A stretch of DNA of 64,000 nucleotides from Niastella caeni (GCF_004834005.1 NZ_STFF01000001.1:1-64000); one strand, 5' to 3'. Positions 1 through 7,789 are shown, counted from the stretch's first letter. The notes: generated by a model from the letters alone, not told the origin. Made by a program: numbers and translations.

Positions 1-416
1 ACCGGCTTTACGCCAAACGGGCTCTTATCCATCATTCTGACAGGGGTTCACAATATTGTTCTGCTGATTATGTGCGCATACTAAAGGAAAATGAAATAGC
101 TATCAGCATGACAGAAAATGGTGATCCCTATGAAAATGCCCTGGCCGAACGGGTTAATGGAATTCTTAAAACAGAGTTTAACCTTTACAGTTCTTCCTGT
201 GGTTTTGAACAAACCTGTGAACTGATTAAGAACAGCATAACAGCATATAATGAGCACAGGCCTCATGGTAGCTGTGATCTGTTAACTCCAGCCCAGGCTC
301 ATCTAAAACAAGGCATTTTAACTAAAAGATGGAAGCAATACCCTAAAAAAAGGGTTGATAGCAATCTGCAGTCTGAAAATGTAATTCAGGAAATACAGCC
401 TCTTACCGCAATGTAG
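1..416 (+). CDS. IS3-family transposase, C-terminal part of the DDE domain (5' end outside window)
   Basis: The reading frame is open from the first bases of the window to the stop at 414-416, so this is the 3' end of a longer gene. The translated start contains IHHSDRGSQYCS, the block around the second catalytic Asp of IS3/IS150-type rve integrase domains. It is followed by NGDPYENALAERVNGILKTE, the block holding the catalytic Glu, and by a tail with YNEHRPHGS. It would catalyse cut-and-paste or copy-out transposition of its own element. The upstream orfA and the left end of the element are not visible. A GC-rich hairpin follows the stop at once. The family call is secure from these motifs; the exact IS group is inferred. 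Confidence 0.9.
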   Translation, partial: RLYAKRALIHHSDRGSQYCSADYVRILKENEIAISMTENGDPYENALAERVNGILKTEFNLYSSSCGFEQTCELIKNSITAYNEHRPHGSCDLLTPAQAHLKQGILTKRWKQYPKKRVDSNLQSENVIQEIQPLTAM

Positions 417-422
417 CAACCA

Positions 423-476
423 GTAAAAAGAGGCGGGGCGGCTCCCTTTTTTAAGCCAGGCCCCGCCTCTTTTTAC
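423..476 (+). terminator. Terminator hairpin behind the transposase
   Basis: Two 17-base arms (423-439 and 460-476) are perfectly complementary and rich in G/C with A/T ends, separated by 20 bases. The right arm ends in CTTTTTAC. It lies 7 bases after the transposase stop. It would end transposase transcription and, being symmetrical, may shield the element from outside transcription. Confidence 0.75.
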
Positions 477-521
477 GGATTAACAAAACCAATCCTTATT
501 TTTGAAAACTCAAACTGTAAA

Positions 522-773
522 GCAACTTCAGGATTATCACTTGCTTGTGTATAGCTTCTTCAGGACTATCTGCCGCTTGTGTATAGTTGCTTCAGGATTT
601 ATTCTTCACCTGTATAGTTATGTTAGGACGAGACAAGTAGCCGCATTTATGACTAACTATGCCGCATCTATAACTAACATTGGAGCAATCTGACTAAACA
701 CCGGAGCAATCTTTTAAAAATGGAGCACCCTGACTAAACATTGGCGCAACCTTATAAAACTTTGGAGCAACCC
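522..773. repeat. Two adjoining degenerate tandem arrays (about 32 bp and about 21 bp units)
   Basis: From 522 a unit of about 32 bp (core CTTCAGGAYTAT ... CTTGTGTATAG) occurs three times (522-553, 554-585, 586-616) with a decayed fourth. From 681 a second unit with core TGGAGCAAYC recurs at 681, 702, 721, 742 and 763, a period of 19-21 bp. No convincing reading frame crosses the block. Function unknown. It may mark decayed DNA beside the insertion sequence. Confidence 0.65.
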
Positions 774-1261
774 TATACAACATTGACCAATAAGTGCATA
801 ACTTTCGTGTAAAGTTCTGTACTTACATGCACAAGTTACATACTTATGTTGAATAGTTATGAACTGATGCTCCATAGTGAGTCATAGATGATCTAAATAG
901 AATTATCGATACAAAATAATACGTAATTGATCTATGTTAATGAACGAGGGTTAATACATAGTTAGCAAGGATAACTGCATAAATACGCATTGGAAGATAA
1001 TAATTGGCCACTTATATACTATACGGATTTTATAAAAATATTCCAGAGTGCCTTGCGGTAATAAATAGCCCATCAATTCTTTTGCCGCATCCGTAGCAAC
1101 ATGGCCGGCTGCCTGTGAAAATAATAACGAACCTAAACAGACTGCTAACAGCTGAAAGAACAGGCTCGCCCCCAGGTGAGGTAGTGGCGTACGCTCACCA
1201 ACTACAAGAATGCAGTGTTCCATTGTAAAATATGAATTGAAATAATTTTTCAATATTATTT
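774..1261. other. Gene-poor stretch; possible remnant of a second transposase on the minus strand
   Basis: No intact gene is seen between the repeats and the TetR promoter. On the minus strand around 1035-1110 the translation reads KELMGYLLPQGTLEYFYKI. From memory this resembles the start of ISAon1-type transposase N-terminal regions (LLxxLLPxGxLEYF). The local DNA is also richer in G/C than its surroundings. The minus-strand frame containing it (951-1325) runs across the tetR operator and start and is unlikely to be a working gene. Treat the remnant as a weak suggestion. Confidence 0.3.
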
Positions 1262-1277
1262 TGTACTTATGGGTACA
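1262..1277. promoter_or_regulatory. TetR operator O1 in front of tetR
   Basis: The 16-mer TGTACTTATGGGTACA has TGTAC/GTACA half-sites around a 6-base centre. The same layout recurs at 1907 and 2016. It ends 5 bases before TATCTTTA (1283-1290), a 7/8 match to the Bacteroidota -7 box TAnnTTTG, and 32 bases before the tetR start. Binding there would block the promoter, so autorepression is the simplest reading. Confidence 0.75.
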
Positions 1278-1309
1278 GTATATATCTTTACACCGGGAAT
1301 AGAGAAAAT

Positions 1310-1888
1310 ATGGCAGGAAGACCAAAAATATATGACGAAGAAAAAGCTCTCGACAACGCTATTGAGGTGTTTTGGGAAAAGGGATATGAAAATGCTACTC
1401 CAAATGAGCTCCTGAGTGCAATGGGCATTGGTAAAGGCAGTTTTTATCTCGCTTATAAAGGAGGGAAACAGGAATTGTTTGAAAAATCAGTGAGGCGTTT
1501 TTTCAGCCTCTACCCTAAACCTTTTCTGGAAGTACTTAAAACCATCGATAACCCTACAGAAGCCATTAGATCCTATTTCTATGTGATGGCCGATCCAAAA
1601 ACAGGTTTTTATAAGCGTGGATGTTATTTCGCAAATACTGTGGTGCAGGCGGAAGATAAAGCTTTAAAAAAAATAGCTGGGGAACAAATTTTGACTATTG
1701 CACATGCCTTTACGGATGCAATGAAAAAAGCAAAAAAATCAGGCCATATTAAAACAAACCTTTCACCTGAACTTTTGGAATTATATTTTATCAACTTATG
1801 GAACGGATTAAACGTTACCAGGAACATAGTAAAAGATCCGGCAAAACTGAAAGCACTAATTGACCTGAACCTTAAAATACTGGAATAA
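1310..1888 (+). CDS. TetR/AcrR-family transcriptional repressor
   Basis: A 192-residue protein of normal length for TetR regulators. Residues about 10-60 form the TetR helix-turn-helix domain (AIEVFWEKGYENATPNELL, then GIGKGSFYLAYKGGK), beginning with the common MAGRPK lead. Residues 105-192 form the ligand-binding half, with the GCYFANT segment typical of one TetR subgroup. It should bind TGTAC-N6-GTACA sites, three of which lie at its own promoter and between it and the next gene. Its likely targets are itself and the hydrolase/SDR genes downstream. The inducer is unknown. The start at 1310 is chosen because MAGRPK is the standard lead of the family. Confidence 0.9.
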   Translation: MAGRPKIYDEEKALDNAIEVFWEKGYENATPNELLSAMGIGKGSFYLAYKGGKQELFEKSVRRFFSLYPKPFLEVLKTIDNPTEAIRSYFYVMADPKTGFYKRGCYFANTVVQAEDKALKKIAGEQILTIAHAFTDAMKKAKKSGHIKTNLSPELLELYFINLWNGLNVTRNIVKDPAKLKALIDLNLKILE

Positions 1889-1906
1889 ATTTTTTTTGCA
1901 CAATTA

Positions 1907-1922
1907 TGTACTTGCGGGTACA
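1907..1922. promoter_or_regulatory. TetR operator O2
   Basis: TGTACTTGCGGGTACA, 18 bases after the tetR stop codon, matches O1 and O3 in both half-sites and in the GG at the right edge of the centre. O2 and O3 lie 109 bp apart centre to centre, which would allow two repressor dimers to act on the promoter of the downstream cluster. It is an operator by repetition and position; no binding data exist here. Confidence 0.7.
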
Positions 1923-2015
1923 GTACTATTCACTATAAATCAAAATATCATTATGAACATAGACAGCAGTTAGTCATCAGAGACCAGGCAGTTTAACTAT
2001 TTTTTTAACCATTAT

Positions 2016-2031
2016 TGTACTCGCAGGTACA
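2016..2031. promoter_or_regulatory. TetR operator O3, just upstream of the hydrolase/SDR cluster
   Basis: TGTACTCGCAGGTACA lies only 15 bases before the start at 2047, so a bound repressor would sit on the start region of the transcript. The half-sites are identical to those of O1 and O2. This strongly suggests that the following cluster is the TetR target. Confidence 0.72.
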
Positions 2032-2046
2032 TATTAAAAGATTTTT

Positions 2047-2363
2047 ATGAAGAATATAAAATTCACTACGTTGCTTTTTGCGACAACTCTATTTGCAATC
2101 AATCAGGCACATTCACAAAAAACAAATAGTAAACAAATGGAATCCACTGCTTTGATTGCAACAACACAATACGCAACCATCGACAACAAAAAAATTGGTT
2201 ACCGCAAATTCATGCCCCTGCGTTCCCGGTCGAAAACTGGTATCCAATGGTAAAGAAAACATCTACGCTTCAAATTATAGTTATGCCCGAAGCTGGCCAC
2301 GCCACCCAGGACCAATATCCGGAATTAATATCAGGCTACATCAATACTTTCCTTAAGAACTAA
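2047..2363 (+). pseudogene. Alpha/beta-hydrolase, large internal deletion with frame change
   Basis: The first 55 or so codons give a signal peptide (MKNIKFTTLLFATTLFAINQ...) and the usual hydrolase opening ATTQYATIDNKKIGYRKF. After about 2215 the frame shifts. A different frame then reads ENWYPMVKKTSTLQIIVMPE, followed by AGHATQDQYPELISGYINTF and LKN before a stop at 2361-2363. That is the His-containing C-terminal end of the same kind of enzyme. The HG oxyanion region, the GxSxG nucleophile and the acid residue are missing, so roughly 200 codons were lost. The remnant is the first gene behind operators O2 and O3. It cannot be active. The 68-aa N-terminal frame may still be translated and exported. 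Confidence 0.8.
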
Positions 2364-2432
2364 TCACTAATCAAACCTGGCAGCAGTGGTATTGCAATAA
2401 TCATCATGTCAGATTTATAAAAGTTTACTACA

Positions 2433-3236
2433 ATGAAAAAGACAATATTAATTACAGGCGCATCATCAGGTTTTGGATTAATGCTTGCAAATAATCTTCA
2501 CGAAAGAGGTTTTAATGTCATCGGTACAAGCCGGGAACCTGAGAAATTCAAAGGAAAAGTTTCCTTCAAGCTTTTACGATTAGATATTGACGATGATAAT
2601 TCTATAAGGTCTTTCACTGAGCAATTATTCTCACAAATCAGGCAATTAGATGTATTGGTTAACAATGCAGGCTTTATGGTAACAGGACTTGCAGAAGAAA
2701 CACCGGTTGAGGTGGGTAGACGACAGTTTGAAACCAATTTTTGGGGTACGGTTAAGGTTACGAATGCCCTATTGCCTTATTTCAGAAAACAAAAGCATGG
2801 GCAGATCATCACCGTAAGTTCTATCGTTGGCTTAATCGGCCCACCCAATCTGTCTTATTATTCTGCTTCAAAACATGCAGTTGAAGGCTACTTTAAATCG
2901 TTACGTTTTGAATTAAATCAATTCAATATTAAAGTAAGTGTGGTTGAACCTGTTTGGTTTAAAACCAATATCGGTCATAATTCATATTCGGCAACCGGTA
3001 ACATAGCAGACTATGATGTTTACAGAAAACAGGTTAATGCGCTAACTAAAAAAAGTTTGGAAGAAGCAGAAGCACCGGATGCGGTTGTAAATACGATCTC
3101 AAAATTGATTGATACAAAGGAACCAAAGTTTAGCAACCCCGTAGGAAAAATGACTGGTATGATTCTCTTCCTGCAAAGTTATGTACCCAAAATGTTTGAA
3201 GGATCAATATTAAAAAGCGTGAAAACAGCCAATTAA
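2433..3236 (+). CDS. Short-chain dehydrogenase/reductase (classical SDR)
   Basis: A 267-residue NAD(P)-dependent oxidoreductase. It shows the cofactor motif TGASSGFG (residues 8-15), NNAG (77-80), a Ser in VSSIVG (about 130) and the catalytic YxxxK at Tyr143/Lys147. The residue after the second strand is Arg (TSRE, residues 32-35), which usually favours NADP(H). The substrate cannot be read from sequence. It follows the broken hydrolase in the TetR-controlled cluster and is 51 bp ahead of a second SDR, so the two are probably cotranscribed. Confidence 0.93.
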   Translation: MKKTILITGASSGFGLMLANNLHERGFNVIGTSREPEKFKGKVSFKLLRLDIDDDNSIRSFTEQLFSQIRQLDVLVNNAGFMVTGLAEETPVEVGRRQFETNFWGTVKVTNALLPYFRKQKHGQIITVSSIVGLIGPPNLSYYSASKHAVEGYFKSLRFELNQFNIKVSVVEPVWFKTNIGHNSYSATGNIADYDVYRKQVNALTKKSLEEAEAPDAVVNTISKLIDTKEPKFSNPVGKMTGMILFLQSYVPKMFEGSILKSVKTAN

Positions 3237-3287
3237 GTATGTTATTGGTGTAACGCAATTATATAAAATATTAATTAAAGAATTAAA

Positions 3288-4031
3288 ATGAATATTACAA
3301 ATAAAACCGTTCTCATCACCGGTGGTGGATCAGGAATTGGTTTCGAAATCGCAAAATTATTAAGCGCCAGAGGAAACAAAATCATAATTATTGGCAGAAC
3401 TGAAAGTAAGTTAAATGCAGCAGTCAAATCATTGTCCAATACAATTGCCATACGCTGTGACATCAACAGTAAAAGCGATGTAAAAGATCTTATAGCCCAG
3501 GTATCAGAAAAGCATCCGGAATTAAGTGTGCTGATCAATAATGCCGGTCGTGCTTTTGCCTATACACATGCAGAGAGCGCAGGCGCTTTTGAAAAATCGA
3601 CAGCAGAATTTGCTACCAATTATTTTTCACTGGTTCGTTTGACGGAGGGCTTTCTTTCAATTCTAAAAAAACAGCCGGAAGCGGCAATTGTTAACGTAAC
3701 TTCTATCGTTGCCTTTTCTCCTACGGCAAAGTTGCCTTCTTATTCAGATAGTAAGGCTGCTGTACACTCTTATACGCTTTCACTTAGGCACACCCTGGCA
3801 AAGGACACGTCAATCAAAGTTTTTGAACTGATGCCTCCTTTGGTTAATACCGAGTTTTCCAAAGAAATAGGTGGCGAAGAAAACGGGATTCCTCCTATTG
3901 AAGTTGCACAGGGATTAATAGACGGTATTGAAAAGGACGACTTTGAAATCAAGATCGGTCAGACAGCAGATTTCAGAAAGTTTTATTTATCAGCTCCTGC
4001 TGAAGCATTTGAAATGATGAACCAGGGATAG
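3288..4031 (+). CDS. Short-chain dehydrogenase/reductase (DltE-like)
   Basis: A 247-residue classical SDR with TGGGSGIG (11-18), NNAG (84-87), Ser138 in NVTSIVA and Tyr151/Lys155. The architecture (IITGGGSGIGFEIAKLL and a short C-terminus) resembles the DltE-like SDRs common in Bacteroidota. The substrate is unknown. It shares only general fold motifs with the preceding SDR and is not a recent duplicate. It probably belongs to the same TetR-regulated transcript. Confidence 0.92.
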   Translation: MNITNKTVLITGGGSGIGFEIAKLLSARGNKIIIIGRTESKLNAAVKSLSNTIAIRCDINSKSDVKDLIAQVSEKHPELSVLINNAGRAFAYTHAESAGAFEKSTAEFATNYFSLVRLTEGFLSILKKQPEAAIVNVTSIVAFSPTAKLPSYSDSKAAVHSYTLSLRHTLAKDTSIKVFELMPPLVNTEFSKEIGGEENGIPPIEVAQGLIDGIEKDDFEIKIGQTADFRKFYLSAPAEAFEMMNQG

Positions 4032-4100
4032 TTTTTATTTGCTGGAGTTCAATTTGGCATTTGCCTTAAAGAACTCCAGCATTCCCTTTAAACAATTTTT

Positions 4101-4412
4101 ATGAAAAACGATAAAATTATCACACATGTAAAACTCACAGTACGTCCTGAGTTCATAGAGGAGGTATTGCCACCGGCAGATCATATAAGGAAACATACCT
4201 TGCTTGAAGAAGGATGCGAAAGCTTCATGCTGATGAGAAAATCCAACGAGCCCAATAAGCTTATAATTATTGCGATATACGCTTCAAGGCAAGAATATGA
4301 TTGGCATCTTGAGCAGGACTACATAAAAGTCTTTTTTTCTTTTCTCGAAGGAAAGCTAATGGCACCGCCCACGACGTACTATCTCGAAGAATGCCCCAAC
4401 TTTCCAACCTGA
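4101..4412 (+). CDS. Small YgiN/ABM-type monooxygenase-like protein
   Basis: A 103-residue protein with the layout of antibiotic-biosynthesis-monooxygenase (ABM) domains. It has an opening KLTVRPEFIEEVLP, a central EEGCESFMLMRKSNEPNKLI strand pair and a SRQEYDWHLEQDYI helix. Family members are dimeric ferredoxin-like proteins that often act on quinones without cofactor. It is the last gene of the cluster, followed by a terminator, and may work with the two SDRs on a common aromatic or quinone substrate. That role is inferred from neighbours only. Confidence 0.75.
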   Translation: MKNDKIITHVKLTVRPEFIEEVLPPADHIRKHTLLEEGCESFMLMRKSNEPNKLIIIAIYASRQEYDWHLEQDYIKVFFSFLEGKLMAPPTTYYLEECPNFPT

Positions 4413-4453
4413 TCCAATATTTGTTCGATATACCCACCAGGGATCGCAACAAA

Positions 4454-4485
4454 AAAGCCTCGTAAACTTTCGTTTACAAGGCTTT
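4454..4485 (+). terminator. Terminator between the SDR cluster and the tRNA genes
   Basis: The arms AAAGCCTCGTAAAC (4454-4467) and GTTTACAAGGCTTT (4472-4485) pair with one mismatch around a 4-base loop. The A/T tails suit termination in both directions. It separates the plus-strand cluster from the minus-strand tRNAs. Confidence 0.8.
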
Positions 4486-4493
4486 ACATTTCG

Positions 4494-4579
4494 TACCCGG
4501 GATGGGAGTTGAACCCACACTCCCGTTGCGGGGAACAGGATTTTAAGTCCTGCGTGTCTACCAGTTCCACCACCCGGGT
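4494..4579 (-). tRNA. tRNA-Leu (anticodon UAA)
   Basis: Read on the minus strand, the acceptor ACCCGGG pairs with CCCGGGT. The anticodon stem CAGGA/TCCTG encloses loop CTTAAAA, giving anticodon UAA. A long variable arm is present, as expected for a class II tRNA, and the T-loop is GGTTCAACTCC. The 3' CCA is not encoded. Length is 86 nt. Confidence 0.95.
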
Positions 4580-4675
4580 AAACCTTATTCTTAAATCTAC
4601 ACCAAATACCTGATCCCGGTACTTCACCTTAGGATCTTTGTGAAACAAAAAATTCCATCTTTCGGATGGAATTCT

Positions 4676-4751
4676 TGGAGCGGAAGACGAGGCTCGAACC
4701 CGCGACCTCAACCTTGGCAAGGTTGCGCTCTACCAACTGAGCTACTTCCGC
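4676..4751 (-). tRNA. tRNA-Gly (anticodon GCC)
   Basis: The minus-strand acceptor GCGGAAG/CTTCCGC, D-arm GCTCAGTTGGTAGAGC and anticodon stem CAACC/GGTTG with loop TTGCCAA give anticodon GCC. The T-arm CGCGGGTTCGAGCC is intact and CCA is encoded (4676-4678). Confidence 0.96.
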
Positions 4752-4795
4752 TTGTATGACTTTTTTAAAGAACGTTTTATATTTATTGTTTACAG

Positions 4796-4852
4796 CCGCG
4801 ACCTCAATCCGCCAGCTGGCGGATTGCGCTCTACCAACTGAGCTACTTCCGC
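4796..4852 (-). pseudogene. Broken tRNA-Gly copy with a palindromic anticodon arm
   Basis: The 5' half repeats the intact tRNA-Gly exactly (GCGGAAGTAGCTCAGTTGG and on to the anticodon arm). The anticodon arm is replaced by a perfect 22-base palindrome at 4805-4826, built from CAATCCGCCAG and its reverse complement. It thus has no 7-base loop and no usable anticodon. After GAGGTCGCGG the match stops, so the T-arm and 3' acceptor strand are absent. It is a partial tandem duplicate of the tRNA 45 bp away. Confidence 0.8.
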
Positions 4853-5016
4853 ATTCAATCGCCAAAGCGTTTATACAAAGGCGATAATTATTTTGAAAAG
4901 ATCTCTTTTTCCTTTTTTACTTCAGCTTATCTTTTTGTGATTCACTGCTTTCGTAATTGGGACTGCAAAAATAGGAATTGTATACTTTCAACCAAATTTT
5001 TCTCGCTAAAAATCAT

Positions 5017-5220
5017 TTATTTATACTGCGGAGTGTATTGGGTGCTCGCAGGCACTTCCACCTTGGGCTTACCTTTATAACGTTGTGTATACAGGCTGTA
5101 GCAACCGCCCAGTACAAATGCAAGAATACAGAATACTTGCAGGTAAAACAGAAATACAGATGAATTTACCCAGTTTCTTTTAAAGTCTTTATCGCGGGGA
5201 TCTTTTTCCAGATTTTCCAT
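5017..5220 (-). CDS. Small single-pass membrane protein, unknown function
   Basis: 67 residues. There is a charged N-terminal segment (MENLEKDPRDKDFKRNW), one hydrophobic helix at about 20-43 (SSVFLFYLQVFCILAFVLGG) and a Lys/Pro-rich tail. It starts 45 bp after the glycosyltransferase stop on the same strand, so it is likely the second gene of that operon. No family is recognised. Its position suggests a role at the membrane with the transferase, but nothing in it shows this. Confidence 0.6.
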   Translation of the reverse strand: MENLEKDPRDKDFKRNWVNSSVFLFYLQVFCILAFVLGGCYSLYTQRYKGKPKVEVPASTQYTPQYK

Positions 5221-5265
5221 AACTCATTTGATTGCAGTGCAAAAATAATAGTTCAAACCAAAAAT

Positions 5266-6294
5266 TCACCTTTTATTATCAACAATTTCTGTAAAAGTCT
5301 TTTTGCCTTTTACAAAATGGCCCCACACCACGCTTTTATGCAGATAACCATGCAGTTCGCTCTTCTTTTTTGGCGGAAAAAGTGCCTTTTTTCGCTTCAC
5401 GAACAGCCAGGTCAAAAAAGCGGCATGCGCTTTCATTACCGACCGGTAATAGGTTTTTTGTCCGGCCAACAGCGATTTAAAAGCCGAAATATAATCCAGC
5501 CAAAACCGGTACGAGATCTTCCAGGTAGCTTCCCACCGCGGCATATTTTTCGCCATCATCACCAGGTTATTCCTGAAATTCAGCAACACCTTGCGGGCAT
5601 TTCCCTTAGGCAAAGTACCGCCACCTACGTGATACACAACAGATTGTGGACAGGCAAATACCCGGTAGCCCGCCAATTGCAGCCGCCAGCAAAAGTCGAT
5701 CTCTTCCTGGTGCGCAAAAAAGTATTCATCCAGTCCGCCCAGGGCATGATACACATTGGCCCGTACAAACATAGCCGCACCGCTGGCCCAGAAAATAGGC
5801 TCCGCCGTATCGTACTGCCCTTCGTCTTTCTCACAAACATCAAAAATGCGCCCCCGGGCAAAGGGATAGCCCAGGCAATCGAGCCAGCCACCGGCCGCAC
5901 CCGCATATTCAAACAATTCTTTATTAAAGAACTGTAAGATCTTAGGCTGACAAGCCGCTATCGTTGCATCCTTTTCCAGCAGTTCCACCATGGCATCGAG
6001 CCAATTGGGCGTTACTTCCACGTCTGAATTCAACAGCACGTAATAATTCGATTGAACCTGCTTCAGGCCCTCATTGTAGCCTTGCGCAAATCCATAATTG
6101 CCTTTGTTTTGAATAATGCGCACAGTAGGCCATTGCTCCTGCAGATATTGAACCGAATCGTCGGTAGACGCATTATCAATCACCACCACTTCTTTATTAT
6201 TATAGGTAGTCGCCAGCACAGACGGTAAAAACTGCTGCAGAAAATTACGTCCATTCCAGTTAAGGATTACTATAGATACGAGTGGATTCGTCAT
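5266..6294 (-). CDS. Glycosyltransferase family 2 (rhamnosyltransferase-like)
   Basis: 342 residues from the chosen start MTNPLVSIVILNWNG, which puts the GT-A opening strand at the usual place; an in-frame start at 6315 would add seven residues. Visible GT2 features are VVVIDNASTDDS (about 37-47), the metal-binding NSD at 89-91 and the acceptor-side EEIDFCWRLQLAGY. Family members move a sugar from a nucleotide donor to a surface polysaccharide or lipid-linked acceptor on the cytoplasmic face. The C-terminal 90 residues are basic and aromatic, without clear membrane helices. It is divergent from the sensor kinase by 64 bp. Confidence 0.92.
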   Translation of the reverse strand: MTNPLVSIVILNWNGRNFLQQFLPSVLATTYNNKEVVVIDNASTDDSVQYLQEQWPTVRIIQNKGNYGFAQGYNEGLKQVQSNYYVLLNSDVEVTPNWLDAMVELLEKDATIAACQPKILQFFNKELFEYAGAAGGWLDCLGYPFARGRIFDVCEKDEGQYDTAEPIFWASGAAMFVRANVYHALGGLDEYFFAHQEEIDFCWRLQLAGYRVFACPQSVVYHVGGGTLPKGNARKVLLNFRNNLVMMAKNMPRWEATWKISYRFWLDYISAFKSLLAGQKTYYRSVMKAHAAFLTWLFVKRKKALFPPKKKSELHGYLHKSVVWGHFVKGKKTFTEIVDNKR

Positions 6295-6358
6295 GCTGGT
6301 GTAAAAATAATTCAACCAATTAAAGGATGCAAAGGAACGGTTTTTATAAATTAGACGA

Positions 6359-7507
6359 ATGATTCAACCGCTTTTTAACTGGAGAACCGGATTAGCCCTC
6401 ATTGCCATAGCAATTGTAAGCGGTACTATTTTCTATTCGCAATACCTGGCGCGGAAAATTGCCCGCGAAGAAAGGCAAAAAGTAGAAGAATGGGTAGAAG
6501 CTACCAAATTGTTGCTGTCTGACACCACCGGGTTGAGCGATAAACTGGTAAGCATCATCATTGCCGAAAATAATACCGTACCCATTATAGTTACTGATGA
6601 AAAAGGACATATACTCGATCATGTGAACCTCGATTCGGCCAGTGTTGCCAGTGACAGTAATTATGTTCGCAGAAAATTAATTGAATTCCGCTCGCAAAAC
6701 CCCACCATTGAATGGGTTGATCCGCTGAACCCGGCCGAAAAAAACCTGTACAATTACGGTCATACTTCCTTGTTAAACCAGGTACGGTATTATCCGTTGG
6801 TACAGTTATTTATTGTGAGCATGTTTATTATAATTACCATTCTCGCGCTGACCACCAGTTTTCGTTCGTCGCAAAACCAGGTTTGGGCAGGAATGGCCAA
6901 GGAAACGGCACATCAATTGGGCACGCCATTAACGTCGCTGCAGGGTTGGGTAGAAATAATGAAAGAAAATTATTCCGACGAAAAGATCGTGCAGGAGATG
7001 GAAAAAGATGTGGACCGGTTAAAGCTAGTGTCTGACAGGTTCGGGAAAATTGGCAGCACGCCGCACCTGGAGAAACATAATATTGTAGCCCAGATAGCCA
7101 GTATGGTTGAATACATTCGCAAACGCGCACCCGGTAAAGTGCAGTTTGTACTGAACTCCCGTAATATAAATGAGATCTACACCATGATCTCCCCTCCCCT
7201 GTTTGACTGGGTAATTGAAAACCTGCTGAAAAATGCCCTGGATGCCATGGAAGGAAAAGGCATGATCACCCTCCATATCTGGCAGCAGGACGCACAAACT
7301 TTTATTGATGTGACCGATACCGGCAAGGGGATCTCCAAACAGAATGTTAGCAAGGTTTTTAAACCGGGATTCACCACCAAAAAACGTGGCTGGGGCCTGG
7401 GTTTGAGCCTTTCCAAACGGATCATTGAGCAATATCATAAAGGGCAATTATTTGTGAAGCACTCTGAACCGGGAAAGGGAACTACGTTTAGGATTGTTTT
7501 GAAATAA
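6359..7507 (+). CDS. Membrane sensor histidine kinase
   Basis: 382 residues. Helix 1 (about 10-28) and helix 2 (about 148-166) bracket a periplasmic sensing segment of about 120 residues. The dimerisation/phosphoacceptor box is KETAHQLGTPLTSL with His185. The kinase core has the N-box LLKNALDAM (Asn292), DTGKGI (320-325) and GWGLGLSLS (344-351). No receiver domain is attached and no response regulator is next door, so its partner is elsewhere. It would autophosphorylate in response to an unknown envelope signal. It ends just before tRNA-Leu(GAG). Confidence 0.93.
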   Translation: MIQPLFNWRTGLALIAIAIVSGTIFYSQYLARKIAREERQKVEEWVEATKLLLSDTTGLSDKLVSIIIAENNTVPIIVTDEKGHILDHVNLDSASVASDSNYVRRKLIEFRSQNPTIEWVDPLNPAEKNLYNYGHTSLLNQVRYYPLVQLFIVSMFIIITILALTTSFRSSQNQVWAGMAKETAHQLGTPLTSLQGWVEIMKENYSDEKIVQEMEKDVDRLKLVSDRFGKIGSTPHLEKHNIVAQIASMVEYIRKRAPGKVQFVLNSRNINEIYTMISPPLFDWVIENLLKNALDAMEGKGMITLHIWQQDAQTFIDVTDTGKGISKQNVSKVFKPGFTTKKRGWGLGLSLSKRIIEQYHKGQLFVKHSEPGKGTTFRIVLK

Positions 7508-7572
7508 GGAGGTTTCAGAAATTCTTTCGCAACATATCAGTAAATCAATTAAATTTGCGACCCAATTAAAGT

Positions 7573-7659
7573 GCCCAGGTGTTGAAACTGGTAGACAAGC
7601 CACTTTGAGGTGGTGGTGCTGGAAACGGCGTGCAAGTTCGAATCTTGTCCTGGGCACCA
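7573..7659 (+). tRNA. tRNA-Leu (anticodon GAG), left border of the accessory island
   Basis: Acceptor GCCCAGG/CCTGGGC is followed by encoded ACCA. The anticodon stem CCACT/GGTGG (one G-U pair) encloses loop TTGAGGT, anticodon GAG. The long variable arm and T-loop AGTTCGAATCTTG fit a class II tRNA. The gene-cassette-like island begins right behind it; tRNA-Leu genes are frequent integration sites. No repeat of its 3' end was found at the far side of the island by eye. Confidence 0.95.
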
Positions 7660-7665
7660 AAAACA

Positions 7666-7702
7666 AAAAGGGCTTTAAGTCGTTAGACTTGAGGCCTTTT
7701 TA
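7666..7702 (+). terminator. Terminator after tRNA-Leu(GAG)
   Basis: AAAAGGGCTTTAAGTC and GACTTGAGGCCTTTTT form a long stem around GTTA and end in a T-run. It lies a few bases after the tRNA 3' end. Confidence 0.8.
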
Positions 7703-7789
7703 GTTTATGTTAATTTCGCCTTTTATAGCTTGAATTCTTAAGTACTTGTAAAGGAATGGTTTGTATGGTTCGATTCCTGACGCCGGGGT

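Noticed and set aside
951..1325. 124-codon minus-strand frame overlapping the tetR promoter
   Set aside because: It covers the tetR operator, promoter and start. Only a 25-residue part resembles a transposase N-terminus, so a remnant is more likely than a gene.
5317..5937. 206-codon plus-strand frame opposite the glycosyltransferase
   Set aside because: The minus strand has clear GT2 motifs throughout; the plus frame has none.
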